DNA of 48,371 bases from Candidatus Auribacterota bacterium (GTDB lineage Bacteria; Auribacterota; JAFGBW01; JAFGJP01): the NCBI GenBank assembly GCA_023144635.1, contig JAGLFH010000027.1:1-48371 (forward strand), in the 5' to 3' direction. Both the position numbers and the translations under genes were made by a program. Shown here in pieces: positions 35,696-44,535 of this stretch. Position 1 is the first letter of the stretch. Each line of letters begins with the position of its first letter. Below the pieces are notes generated by a model. The model was not told the DNA's origin, searched no databases, and saw only the letters and a list, made by a program, of their open reading frames with translations.

Positions 35696-35799
35696 TTTTT
35701 GGCCCCTTTGATATTTTAGCACTTGCTTATCTGGTTACAAGAAAAAAATCAGACGGTTATAGGGACAACGTAAGTGTTCTTCAGGGTAGGATAAACGTT

Positions 35800-36300
35800 T
35801 TATTCGGCTTTGATATTTTTAAGGTCAGTAATATCTCTTGCTATTCCAAAAACAAACACAACAATACCTCTTTTATTCTTAATAGGGACAAGTGAAGTAT
35901 TATACCATCTTTTTCCACGTGCTGTATATGTCTTCCTTTCAATAGCAATGATAGGTTCACCGGTTTCAAAAACAGTTCTTATGTTTCTCATCTGAATTTC
36001 AGCAATGTCTTTAGGAAACAATTCTGACATGTTTTTGCCTATTATTTCTTCTGCTTTTCTATTAAGAGCTCTGCAGGCCTCATTATTTACTGAAATAAAA
36101 GTGCCGTCAATACTAAGAGTAAAAATAGCATCTAATGCCGTCTCTACTAAAATCTTATACTTTTGTTCTGATAAAAAAAGAGCATCCTCTACTTTTTTGA
36201 GCATAGTAGTTGAAGTATTCAGATCAATGGTTTTCTTCTTTAAGTCATCAAGCTCTTTTAAAAGCTCGTCACTTGTTTTATTTTTTATATCATCCCTCAT
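35800..36300 (-). CDS. Stand-alone PAS-domain protein
   Basis: A 166-aa soluble protein: a short coiled coil (about 10-45, TSDELLKELDDLKKKTIDL) then one PAS domain (46-160) with LVETALDAIFTLSIDGTFIS and the terminal FGIARDITDLK. No kinase, cyclase or DNA-binding part. GGAGAG before the ATG at 36300 supports translation as its own gene. It precedes the hybrid kinase by 104 bp in the same direction, so it may supply an extra sensory input to it. Alternatively it is a split-off N-terminus of a kinase; no frameshift is visible that would join the two. Confidence 0.8.
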   Translation of the reverse strand: MRDDIKNKTSDELLKELDDLKKKTIDLNTSTTMLKKVEDALFLSEQKYKILVETALDAIFTLSIDGTFISVNNEACRALNRKAEEIIGKNMSELFPKDIAEIQMRNIRTVFETGEPIIAIERKTYTARGKRWYNTSLVPIKNKRGIVVFVFGIARDITDLKNIKAE

Positions 36301-36321
36301 AAGCTCTCCAAAACATTTTTT

Positions 36322-37590
36322 CTAAATGCTTGTAAGAATATCTTCTAAAAACTTTTTTTGTGGAACACTGCCAACAAGTGCCAAATTTACACTTTCAGGT
36401 TTAAAAATATCATTTGCTGTTTCTAATATCTCTTCTCTGGAAATATTTTTAAGTGCATGCAATGTCTCTTTTAGCGGAATCACTTTTCCAAAAGTGAGTA
36501 TATTGTCACCTATCTGTATCATGTTATTTTTGGTGTTTTCAAGAGAGAGCATGATCTGTCCTATTACGTATTCTTTTGCATGAACAAGTTCATTTTTTTC
36601 TACAGAGTTTTTCTTTATTTTTTTTACTTCTTTTATAATAAGTTCAATCGCCTGGGATGTATTTTCATTTTTTATTCCTGTTTGTATTTCAAAAGCTCCT
36701 GTATCTACATGCTGGTTAAGATGTGCATGAATTGCATAAGCAAGTGAATGCTTTTCTCTTATTTGCTGAAAGAGACGGCTGCTCATATTCCCGCCAAGGA
36801 TTACACTTAAAAGTTTTGCTCTATAGCGACGCTTATCAACACGGCTGTATGCTTTAAAGCCAATAGCAAGGTGTGTCTGCTCTTTTTTTGCTTTTTCCAT
36901 CTTCATACTAGGCTTTTTCTGACTTTTCTTATATCCGTCAAAATTCGTTATCTTCCCCGGATTAAGTTTTTCTATATAAGGATGTATCATATCCTTAATT
37001 CTCTTAAATGAATAATTACCAGCAACGGCAACGACAATATTTGGAGATGAATAGTTATTTTTCATATATTGCGTTATCGATTTTTTATTTACTGCCCGTA
37101 TTGTATCGGGAGTCCCCAAAATACGTCTTCCAAGAGGATGAGAGTGCCACATCAGCTCTGAAAGCATATCATCTACGTAGTGGGAAGGCATATCAAGATA
37201 CATGTTGAGTTCTTCAATAATAATACCTTTTTCTTTTTCTATATCTTTTGGTTTTAAAAGTGGATTCAGTATCATATCAAACAATATATCTACTGCCTTA
37301 TGAAAATGATTTTTTAAGACCTTCACATAATAGCAAGTATACTCTTCTGATGTAAAACCGTTTAAGACTCCGCCAATACCTTCTATTTCCTGAGATAGCT
37401 GAAGAGCAGATCTTGTCTTTGTCCCCTTAAAAAGAAGATGCTCGAGAAAATGACTTATACCGTTATTTTCCTTTGTTTCATAACGAGATCCTGTTTTTAC
37501 CCATATTCCTATCGCAACAGATGTCATTGCAGGCATAGGGTTAAAGCTGAACCGTGCACCATTTGGGAACTCGACATTTTTTATTTCCAT
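36322..37590 (-). CDS. M16-family zinc protease (pitrilysin/processing-peptidase type)
   Basis: A 422-aa M16B peptidase. The inverted zinc motif HFLEH (H47, E50, H51) and E127, 76 residues after H51 in IIIEELNMYLDMP, form the complete metal site. The second-half motif of the family (GGNMSSRLFQQIREKHSLAYAI, cut: GGNMSSRLFQQIREK and SLAYAI) is present. Such proteases degrade or process peptides and in bacteria often pair with a second M16 subunit; only one is seen here. No signal peptide. Between U32 and PAS genes on the same strand. Confidence 0.93.
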   Translation of the reverse strand: MEIKNVEFPNGARFSFNPMPAMTSVAIGIWVKTGSRYETKENNGISHFLEHLLFKGTKTRSALQLSQEIEGIGGVLNGFTSEEYTCYYVKVLKNHFHKAVDILFDMILNPLLKPKDIEKEKGIIIEELNMYLDMPSHYVDDMLSELMWHSHPLGRRILGTPDTIRAVNKKSITQYMKNNYSSPNIVVAVAGNYSFKRIKDMIHPYIEKLNPGKITNFDGYKKSQKKPSMKMEKAKKEQTHLAIGFKAYSRVDKRRYRAKLLSVILGGNMSSRLFQQIREKHSLAYAIHAHLNQHVDTGAFEIQTGIKNENTSQAIELIIKEVKKIKKNSVEKNELVHAKEYVIGQIMLSLENTKNNMIQIGDNILTFGKVIPLKETLHALKNISREEILETANDIFKPESVNLALVGSVPQKKFLEDILTSI

Positions 37591-37638
37591 TTAAAACTCC
37601 TTGATGATTCTAATCTTTTAGCATAACTTTCTAAGATA

Positions 37639-38913
37639 TCATGATTTGGTCTTCTTGAAAAAAATACCATAATTACAATCCCCTGAAAAAAAGCTGTTAA
37701 ATTCTATCCATACTTTTTGACGCGCTCTTCCAAAATCAACCGGTTTATTCTTTATATCTTTTATTTCTTTAACGGTAAAAGGTCCGATTTGATCATGTTC
37801 AGGAGATCTATAAAAAAGATCATCACCACGTTCTAATTTGTTTTTCAAGAATAACAGTACTTTATTCTTTGCGCCACTTCTTTTTATAAATATGCCCGTA
37901 AATGAATGCTGTACGTCTGATCTTTGCTCGAAATATCCATTGATCTTTTCTTTTACAGAATTTTTTTTTCCCATACCAATAAAATCTGCAGTATACATTC
38001 TATTTTTTATTGTGATAAGGTCTTTTCTGAAAATCTTTTCTGAAAATTGATCATATTTTTTTTGAGACGGTTTCTTTTCATAATAGTAGTCGATAGCTCT
38101 CCTGTATGCACTTACTACAGAAGCAATATAATAAAGCCCCTTCATGCGGCCTTCAATTTTAAAAGCATCCACACCTGTTTTTATTATATCAGGTATATGA
38201 AAGAGCAGACAAAGATCACGAGGATTTAGAATAAAAGTATCTTTGCTATTATATTCAACAGGAAAGTACTCACCCGGTCTCTTTTCTTCTACAAGAGAAT
38301 ACTTCCATCTGCAGCTATGCGTACATTCCCCAAAATTAGCGTCTCTTCCTGTAAGATATGTACTTAAATGACATCTTCCTGAATAAGAAAGACAAAGAGC
38401 GCCATGAACAAATATCTCAAGGCTTACGTCTTTAACTTTTTCCTTTATCTTTTTTATTTCTTTAAGAGCGAGTTCTCTGGCCAAAACAACTCTTCTCGCT
38501 CCCAGTTTCTTATACGCATTAACTGTTCTATGATTTAATACATTTGCCTGAGTTGATATATGTATCTCATGGTTTGGTAAATATTGCTTGCAAAGGCTTA
38601 AAATACCGACATCTGATACAATAATACCATCAAGAGGTATATTTTTTATTGAGACAAGAAATGATATGATTTTTGAAATATGCTCGTTTCGCGGAAATAT
38701 ATTTAAGGTTAAATATAATTTTTTATTGAGTCTTTTTTTAAGTTCTGCAGCCTTTCTTATTTCCGAAAGACTAAAATTTCCAGCCATATTTCTTAAATTA
38801 AACTTTTTCCATCCTATATATGCTCCATCAGCTCCATAAGCATAAGCAAACTTTAACTTTTCCAGATTCCCTGCAGGAGCAATGAGTTCTACTTTTTTAT
38901 TTTTATTTTTCAT
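37639..38913 (-). CDS. U32-family protein (TrhP/YegQ-like)
   Basis: A 424-aa member of the peptidase U32 family. ELIAPAGNLEKLKFAYAYGADGAYIG starts the barrel (cut: APAGNLEKLKFAYAYGADGAY), and the signature EIFVHGALCLSYSGRCHLS with later CTHSCRWKY carries the conserved cysteines. By family knowledge relatives act in prephenate-dependent tRNA or rRNA hydroxylation (TrhP, RlhA) and may carry an Fe-S cluster rather than act as proteases. A C-terminal extension of about 130 residues fits the U32_C domain of the TrhP group. It shares the strand with the M16 gene, 48 bp downstream. Confidence 0.9.
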   Translation of the reverse strand: MKNKNKKVELIAPAGNLEKLKFAYAYGADGAYIGWKKFNLRNMAGNFSLSEIRKAAELKKRLNKKLYLTLNIFPRNEHISKIISFLVSIKNIPLDGIIVSDVGILSLCKQYLPNHEIHISTQANVLNHRTVNAYKKLGARRVVLARELALKEIKKIKEKVKDVSLEIFVHGALCLSYSGRCHLSTYLTGRDANFGECTHSCRWKYSLVEEKRPGEYFPVEYNSKDTFILNPRDLCLLFHIPDIIKTGVDAFKIEGRMKGLYYIASVVSAYRRAIDYYYEKKPSQKKYDQFSEKIFRKDLITIKNRMYTADFIGMGKKNSVKEKINGYFEQRSDVQHSFTGIFIKRSGAKNKVLLFLKNKLERGDDLFYRSPEHDQIGPFTVKEIKDIKNKPVDFGRARQKVWIEFNSFFSGDCNYGIFFKKTKS

Positions 38914-39145
38914 ATATCACTTAATTGTCTGACATTATATTTAATAAAATGTATATCTTAAAAAAGATATGATATTATTAAATAACAGCCTAAATATCTA
39001 TTTCTGTCTAAATATGAACAAGTTACTACTATAATTTTATTTGATATTTATAAATAAATGTTATATAATATTTAGAAAAGTGTAATAAATAGTATAACTT
39101 TCAAATCTCACAATATTATAGTTTTTATATTATTAAAAAAATCTT

Positions 39146-40108
39146 ATGAATTTTAAAGAAAAATCATGTTTAGATTGTCAAATTTCTATAATAATCCCTG
39201 TTTACAACGGGGAAAAAACATTAAAGGCATGTCTTGAATCTATATTTGCCTGCAAAGAAATCATATATGAAGTCATTTTAATAGATGACGGATCTACTGA
39301 CAACACTTTAAGTATAGCAGAAAAATATCCATGTAAGATCATAAAACTTGATAAGAACATGGGACGCAGTTTTGCACGAAATAGAGGAATGGAGGCAAGC
39401 AGTTCAAATTATATTCTTTTTACTGATTCTGACTGCATTGTATGCGATAATTGGATCAATATCGCACTTAACACTTTTAAAGAACAACAAAAAAAAGACA
39501 ACTTGCTTTCAGCTATGGAAGGACGCATTCTACCGTTGAAAGGGTTTATTAACAAATGCGATGCATTTGCAGGTTATGGATACAACCAAAATCTCAAGGG
39601 AAGATATCATATGCATTTTTGCACTGCAAACCTCATTGCAGACAAAGAAAAGATCATAGAAGCCGGGTGTTTTAATGAAGATATTCGTGATATTGAAGAT
39701 CAAGATCTCGGTTACCGTCTTTTAGAAAAAGGATACCAGTTGTTTTATGAACCTTCTTTTTCAGTTATTCATAACCACACAAGAAACAGCTTTCGTTATT
39801 TTCTGAAACATTATTATGATTGGGGAAAATCCCTTGGAAATTTTTTTGATATACGCTATAAGAATTTAAGAAAAGTTCCTTTCTCTTATTTTTTAAACAA
39901 CATTGCATTTTACTTCTTAATGATCCCTGTTTTTTCTTTTTTTATATCTGCTAAAATAATATGGATTAACTATTCATATGATTGGAGCGTTATTTTTCTA
40001 TTTCCTTTTATTTTCTTAAGTAAAATAGCATATCGTATAGGTGCTTTAGAATTCATGAAAAATAAAAATATTAATAAACTTCTTAAAAAACAAAAGGAGT
40101 CATCATGA
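39146..40108 (+). CDS. GT2 glycosyltransferase, membrane-associated
   Basis: A 320-aa GT-A enzyme: IIIPVYNGEKTLKACLES, IDDGSTDNT, GRSFARNRGM, D94-x-D96 (FTDSDC) and the acceptor-region DIEDQDLGYR. Two C-terminal hydrophobic stretches (about 252-271 and 283-300). Its order and ends differ from the three-paralogue set in the first cluster. The stop overlaps the next glycosyltransferase by 4 nt (ATGA). First gene of the second glycan cluster, preceded by a 232-bp A+T-rich spacer with the divergent U32 gene on the other side. Donor sugar not assignable. Confidence 0.88.
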   Translation: MNFKEKSCLDCQISIIIPVYNGEKTLKACLESIFACKEIIYEVILIDDGSTDNTLSIAEKYPCKIIKLDKNMGRSFARNRGMEASSSNYILFTDSDCIVCDNWINIALNTFKEQQKKDNLLSAMEGRILPLKGFINKCDAFAGYGYNQNLKGRYHMHFCTANLIADKEKIIEAGCFNEDIRDIEDQDLGYRLLEKGYQLFYEPSFSVIHNHTRNSFRYFLKHYYDWGKSLGNFFDIRYKNLRKVPFSYFLNNIAFYFLMIPVFSFFISAKIIWINYSYDWSVIFLFPFIFLSKIAYRIGALEFMKNKNINKLLKKQKESS

Positions 40109-40926
40109 ACGGTAATGTAAAAGATTTAAGTATAATAATTATATCTACAAATGAAGGACATTATTTAGATAGATGCTTAAAAAGTATTTTCTCGCATGAA
40201 CACAAAATAAATTTCGAATGCATAGTAATGGATAACGGTTCAACAGATAATACATGGTCGCTTATTACAGAAAAATACTCTAATCCCCAGATAATACCCG
40301 TAAAGAATAAAACAAAACTGGGCTTTATTGAAAATAATAATATCGGACTGAAAATGGCTCATGGAAACTATATTCTTCTTCTTAATCCGGATACCATAAT
40401 AAAACCCGACACCTTGGAAAAAATGATAGATTTTATGGATCACACACCTGATGCAGCCGTTGCAACGTGCAAAATATTCTTTCCGACAGGTGACATACAG
40501 CATAACTTCAGAAGTTTTCCAACACCACTTACATATTTTCTTAGAATACTGCATATAGACAAGATATTTCCTAATTTAAAAACAATAAGAAAATATCTTA
40601 TGAAAGATTTTGATAGAGACAATACATCCCAGGTGGACTGGTTCATAACAGCTTTCTTTTTTATGAGAAAAAAGGCAATTGATGTCTTAGGTATACTTGA
40701 TGAGAATCTGACACAGCCTTTTTACTGTGAAGACCTTGAGTGGTGTTTCAGGGCAAAAATAAATGGATGGAAAGCCTACTATGTTCCGACAACAGACATA
40801 ATACACGACTATCAGCAAGACAGCCGTAAACGGATCAACAGGCTTACATTTGTTCACCTCACAAATATTGTAAAATTCTTTAAAAAACACTGGCGTTCAT
40901 ATATAAAAGGAGAATATAAATCATGA
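40105..40926 (+). CDS. GT2 glycosyltransferase (rhamnosyltransferase-like subgroup)
   Basis: A 273-aa soluble GT2 enzyme: LSIIIISTNEGHYLDRCLKS, MDNGSTDNT, FIENNNIGLKMAHGNYILLLNPDT with D96, and the base region CEDLEWCFRAKINGWKAYY. The NPDT loop in place of DxD, and the DGNIQ-like GDIQHNFRSFP segment, are those of the WbbL/RfbF-type enzymes that often add rhamnose. It overlaps the genes before and after by 4 nt each, so it is made with them. The donor call is an inference. Confidence 0.88.
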   Translation: MNGNVKDLSIIIISTNEGHYLDRCLKSIFSHEHKINFECIVMDNGSTDNTWSLITEKYSNPQIIPVKNKTKLGFIENNNIGLKMAHGNYILLLNPDTIIKPDTLEKMIDFMDHTPDAAVATCKIFFPTGDIQHNFRSFPTPLTYFLRILHIDKIFPNLKTIRKYLMKDFDRDNTSQVDWFITAFFFMRKKAIDVLGILDENLTQPFYCEDLEWCFRAKINGWKAYYVPTTDIIHDYQQDSRKRINRLTFVHLTNIVKFFKKHWRSYIKGEYKS

Positions 40927-42377
40927 ATATTGTCCTTATAAATGCACCATGGATAAATAACGAAATAGAATACGGTGTCAAATCAGGTGCACGCTGGGCA
41001 ATGGTACGTAAAAAGGACAGGACAATGCCTTTTTATGCGTTTCCATTCTATCTTGCTTATGCAGCCTCTTATTTATCAAGCAAAGGTTTTAACGCTTATT
41101 TAAGGGATTCTATAGCTTTGGAAGAAACAAAAGAAGAAGCCCTTAGTTTTGTAAAAAGCTGCAATGCAGATCTTGTTATTATTGAAACATCTACACCGTC
41201 TATTTCATATGACATTGAATTTTGTGATGAAGTAAAAAAGCTAAATCCTAATATTATTGTAGCCCTTACCGGACCGCATGCAACCGCGCTGCCTGAAGAA
41301 GTACTTGAAAATAGTCTTTGTAATTATGTACTCATTGGTGAATATGATTCATCGCTTCTCGAACTTGCGATAAAGATAAGAGACAAAAAAGATACTTTAT
41401 CAATAAAAGGCCTTGCTTACAGAACTGGAAGTAAAACAGTAGTAAATGAAAGATGCGAACTTATAAAGGACCTTGATGCTTTACCGTTCCCGATACGCGA
41501 TAAAGCCATCATCCATAAATATAATGAACCCTCCTGTAGAAACTATCCTAATCTTCCCATGATGACAAGCAGAGGATGTCCTTTTACATGCATCTTCTGC
41601 ATAGAATCCAAAGTTTTTTACGGGCGTCCTCAATTTCGATTCCGTTCTATGGAAAATGTTATGAGCGAAATAGATCTATTAATAAAAGAATATCATGTTA
41701 AGGAAATATTTTTTGATGATACTTATTTTCCAATAAAGCGCGCCAGAGAGCTCACGGAAGCGATTCTGGAAAAAGATTTTAATGTAAAGTGGTCATGCTG
41801 GATAGACAGGGGTGCGCCTTTTGAACTTTTACAACTTATGAAAAAAGCAGGATGCACGGGTGTAAAATTCGGGGTAGAATCTTTTAGCCCTGATATTTTA
41901 GAAAAAGCTCATAAAAGTGTGGAGTTTGAAGAGATAAAACAGCTGGTTAAAAATTGTAAGAAACTCAGGCTTTTTACTCATGCATCTTATATGTTCGGGC
42001 TCCCCGGTGAAACAAAAGAATCAATGGATCTAAGCATAAAAAAAGCTTTTGAACTTAAGACAACAACCAGCCAGTTTTCAATAGCAACACCCCTTCCAGG
42101 TACAGATTTTTATAATACTGTTAAAGAGAACGGGTGGCTTATAACAGATGACTGGTCAAAATATGAGGGTGCAGGTACATCTGTTGTAGCATACCCCGGC
42201 GTCACAGCAAAAGATATTGAAGAAGGCATTAAAAGGGTAAGAAAGAAAAAAATACTTTCTCTTATTGGTAATCCTGTTGCTTTAGGAGCTTTTCTTTTAA
42301 AGCTTATGAAGATGAAAGGATTTTTTGGACTCTTAAAAGAGATCTTCAGCAAAATGGGATTTTTGTTAAAAAAATAA
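40923..42377 (+). CDS. B12-binding-domain radical SAM protein
   Basis: A 484-aa radical SAM enzyme. An N-terminal B12-binding-type fold (about 1-140; ALTGPHATALPEEVLE, VLIGEYD) lacks the DxHxxG cobalt-ligand motif as far as I see, common in this family. The Fe-S motif C219-x3-C223-x2-C226 lies in SRGCPFTCIFC, followed by the barrel (FFDDTYF, GVKFGVESFS, YMFGLPGETKESMD, ATPLPGTDFY). Similar proteins sit in exopolysaccharide clusters of many bacteria; a sugar or lipid-carrier modification such as C-methylation is a guess. Start overlaps the preceding glycosyltransferase by 4 nt. Confidence 0.9.
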   Translation: MNIVLINAPWINNEIEYGVKSGARWAMVRKKDRTMPFYAFPFYLAYAASYLSSKGFNAYLRDSIALEETKEEALSFVKSCNADLVIIETSTPSISYDIEFCDEVKKLNPNIIVALTGPHATALPEEVLENSLCNYVLIGEYDSSLLELAIKIRDKKDTLSIKGLAYRTGSKTVVNERCELIKDLDALPFPIRDKAIIHKYNEPSCRNYPNLPMMTSRGCPFTCIFCIESKVFYGRPQFRFRSMENVMSEIDLLIKEYHVKEIFFDDTYFPIKRARELTEAILEKDFNVKWSCWIDRGAPFELLQLMKKAGCTGVKFGVESFSPDILEKAHKSVEFEEIKQLVKNCKKLRLFTHASYMFGLPGETKESMDLSIKKAFELKTTTSQFSIATPLPGTDFYNTVKENGWLITDDWSKYEGAGTSVVAYPGVTAKDIEEGIKRVRKKKILSLIGNPVALGAFLLKLMKMKGFFGLLKEIFSKMGFLLKK

Positions 42378-42409
42378 AAGGAGTGCTAACGCACCATAAT
42401 GATACTTTT

Positions 42410-42642
42410 ATCACGAAAACACGAAAGATAAATAAAGCACGAAGAGTAAAAGTTTAACGCTTCGCGTAAAAGTATAATATAAATGGTTTATGTTTTAATA
42501 TTTTTGCATAAAAACCACAATAATTTTAGTTTGAACATATTTCTTTAAATAAAATAAGTTTAAAAACAGCTTGAAAAAAGCATTATTTTCATTTTATTCG
42601 TGTTTTATACGAATAAAGAACTGATTTTCGTGTTTTCGTGAT
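42410..42642. repeat. 233-bp segment with exact 17-bp inverted ends, gene-free
   Basis: ATCACGAAAACACGAAA (42410-42426) and TTTCGTGTTTTCGTGAT (42626-42642) are exact reverse complements that bound 233 bp with no gene. Inside are a 9-bp hairpin TTTATTCGT / ACGAATAAA (42593-42617) and a direct TAAAAGT pair. The right end stops 4 bp before the deacetylase ATG. It splits two otherwise translationally coupled gene trains. Similar CACGAAAACACGAAA phrases are frequent decayed repeats in other bacteria. Confidence 0.65.
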
Positions 42643-42646
42643 TATT

Positions 42647-43903
42647 ATGAAATTATTTAAACATTCTATAAAAACAAAAGGATTAACAAATTTCCTGAAA
42701 AGATTTTTTACTATATCTTCCCGTTTCGGATTAACTCCGTTAAAATACATACGTTATCTCAAAAGATTTCAGGAATTGCAGGAAGAGTTTTCATTAAAAA
42801 CTTCTTTTCCCATTACTTCAACTGTTTTGGAAAAGCATAAAGATTTTATAAAAGATTTCAATGATTCATTTCTTTTCATGCTTCACGGCATGAACCATAT
42901 AGATTATACAAGAATAAACAAAGAAAAAATCCCCATGCATATAAGGAAAGGAAAAAAAACATTAAGCTATTTAGGTATAGAAAAAGATTTTGGATTCCGA
43001 GCACCCTACTTACGTTACAATTCTGATGTCCGAGACAAATTGATAGAGGAAGAGTGTTTTTTTGATAGCAGCCGAACTGTTTTTGTAGATGACCCTGCTT
43101 TATCTATTCCAAAAAATGATATGGATATAATAAACAATCTTTACAGTCCTATATCCTTTGATATTAAACTTTCGCTTCCATTTTTTGATCATTCACTAAT
43201 AGAAATACCGGTAACTCTTCCTGATGATGAAATTGTCATAGACCGATTACATATCCGTAACAAAGAGAAACTAATTAATATTTTTGAGAATGTTGCAAAA
43301 AAGATTTTCTCGCATCAGGAAATTTTCATTATGCAGCTCCATCCTGAAAGGATCGACTTTCTTTTTGAACCTTTGAAAAACATACTAAAGAATATAACCT
43401 CTGATCAAAACATATGGATGACCGATCTCAAAACTCTTGCAAAATGGTTTAAAAAAGTTGCAAATGCTAAATACAATTTTGATATAAACAAGAAAGAAAT
43501 AGCTTTTGAAAGTATTCCAGAAAGGGAAATAATTGGAAAAAATATCGATTTTACTCATAAAAACGGCCGAATCATTTATAATTCAGATACTATTCCTGCT
43601 ATTTATCTTAAAAAAGAAATTGATATACGCTTTCAAAAACAATTGGAATATGATGGGTTTTTTGTTTTAAGATCAGATGATATGGCACAATTTTGTTCTA
43701 TTGTTTTTAGTGATGACACTACTTTTAGTGCAGGAGCATACAGGAATTTCAGGAAAAAGATTCTTTCAACTGAAAAACCACTTGTTTTTTTAAGTCGCTG
43801 GCCCCATGATAAAAAAGGTGTTTTCTGTTTAAGTGGTGATATTGACGCTTTGACCATAGGTGATTTTTTTTCACGTTTTAAACATTTTTCAGGAACACAA
43901 TGA
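42647..43903 (+). CDS. Polysaccharide deacetylase-family protein with C-terminal catalytic Asp motif
   Basis: A 418-aa protein of the NodB-like group. Metal-type HGMNH (80-84), RAPYLRYN with R118, and QLHPERI with H232 occur in the usual order, but the N-terminus has no TFDD-like motif. Instead GDIDAL with D398 and D400 lies at the extreme C-terminus after RWPHDKKGVFCLS. From memory, other family proteins also start with a SRFGLTP-type helix and end in (T/S)GDIDALT, so this is a genuine architecture, looking like a circular permutation. I chose ATG 42647 over GTG 42638, which lies in the repeat's end; no Shine-Dalgarno is seen. It overlaps the next gene by 4 nt. Likely trims acetyl groups from the glycan. 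Confidence 0.85.
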   Translation: MKLFKHSIKTKGLTNFLKRFFTISSRFGLTPLKYIRYLKRFQELQEEFSLKTSFPITSTVLEKHKDFIKDFNDSFLFMLHGMNHIDYTRINKEKIPMHIRKGKKTLSYLGIEKDFGFRAPYLRYNSDVRDKLIEEECFFDSSRTVFVDDPALSIPKNDMDIINNLYSPISFDIKLSLPFFDHSLIEIPVTLPDDEIVIDRLHIRNKEKLINIFENVAKKIFSHQEIFIMQLHPERIDFLFEPLKNILKNITSDQNIWMTDLKTLAKWFKKVANAKYNFDINKKEIAFESIPEREIIGKNIDFTHKNGRIIYNSDTIPAIYLKKEIDIRFQKQLEYDGFFVLRSDDMAQFCSIVFSDDTTFSAGAYRNFRKKILSTEKPLVFLSRWPHDKKGVFCLSGDIDALTIGDFFSRFKHFSGTQ

Positions 43904-44535
43904 AAAGATTTTTTGATATAATAGTTACAACTTGTTTGATCTTGTTTAGTTTGCCTGTGATGGTAGTAACATTTTTTTTGATCAAACTGATGTCTATCAA
44001 AGAAAGTCCGATCTATATACAAAAAAGGATCGGTAAAGATGGCATTATTTTTAATTTTTATAAATTCCGGAGCATGACGAGTGATGCAGCAGATACAAAT
44101 CATAGGGATTATATAAAAAAATGGATAAAAGAGAACAAGCCATACACATATGATGAAAAAGGAAAACCGATCTTTAAAATGCTTGATGATCCAAGGATAA
44201 CACCACTGGGGAAATTTATACGAAAATTTCACATAGATGAATTACCACAGCTTTTTAATGTATTAAAAGGAAATATGAGTCTTGTCGGGCCACGGCCTGC
44301 TATACCGTACGAGCTGGAGCATTATAACGAGAAAGATATGAAAAGAACATTCGTTCTTCCGGGTGTTACAGGAATCTGGCAAGCAGAAGGAAACAAACTT
44401 GTATCATTTCGTGATATGATAGATATGGATCTTTTTTATATAAACAATCAATCTTTGTGGATAGATATTCAAATACTCTTTAAAACTTTTTTAACAGTTT
44501 TAGGAATAAGGGTAAACTGGAGACTTGTTAAATGA
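43900..44535 (+). CDS. Monotopic phosphoglycosyl transferase (initiating sugar-phosphate transferase)
   Basis: A 211-aa PglC/WcaJ-type enzyme that transfers a sugar-1-phosphate to undecaprenyl phosphate and so starts the glycan. An N-terminal hydrophobic hairpin (about 5-30, IIVTTCLILFSLPVMVVTFF), KFRSMTSDAAD, then the catalytic Asp-Glu pair in HIDELPQ (D113, E114), GNMSLVGPRPA and PGVTGIWQ. It is the short form without the extra transmembrane domain of WbaP/WcaJ. It overlaps both neighbours by 4 nt. The sugar cannot be read from sequence, but the linked genes suggest an acylated amino sugar. Confidence 0.95.
   Translation: MKRFFDIIVTTCLILFSLPVMVVTFFLIKLMSIKESPIYIQKRIGKDGIIFNFYKFRSMTSDAADTNHRDYIKKWIKENKPYTYDEKGKPIFKMLDDPRITPLGKFIRKFHIDELPQLFNVLKGNMSLVGPRPAIPYELEHYNEKDMKRTFVLPGVTGIWQAEGNKLVSFRDMIDMDLFYINNQSLWIDIQILFKTFLTVLGIRVNWRLVK

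Noticed and set aside
33650..36300. PAS protein and hybrid kinase as one frameshifted gene
   Set aside because: The PAS protein ends normally, 104 bp of non-coding DNA follow, and the kinase has its own Shine-Dalgarno and ATG.
42410..43903. Deacetylase gene seen as a truncated pseudogene caused by the adjacent repeat
   Set aside because: The N-terminus matches the start I recall for family members, the frame is intact, and the missing Asp motif is found at the C-terminus.
43633..44232. A 199-aa open frame on the minus strand
   Set aside because: It lies opposite the deacetylase and phosphoglycosyl transferase genes, which carry clear motifs; its composition is that of an antisense shadow.
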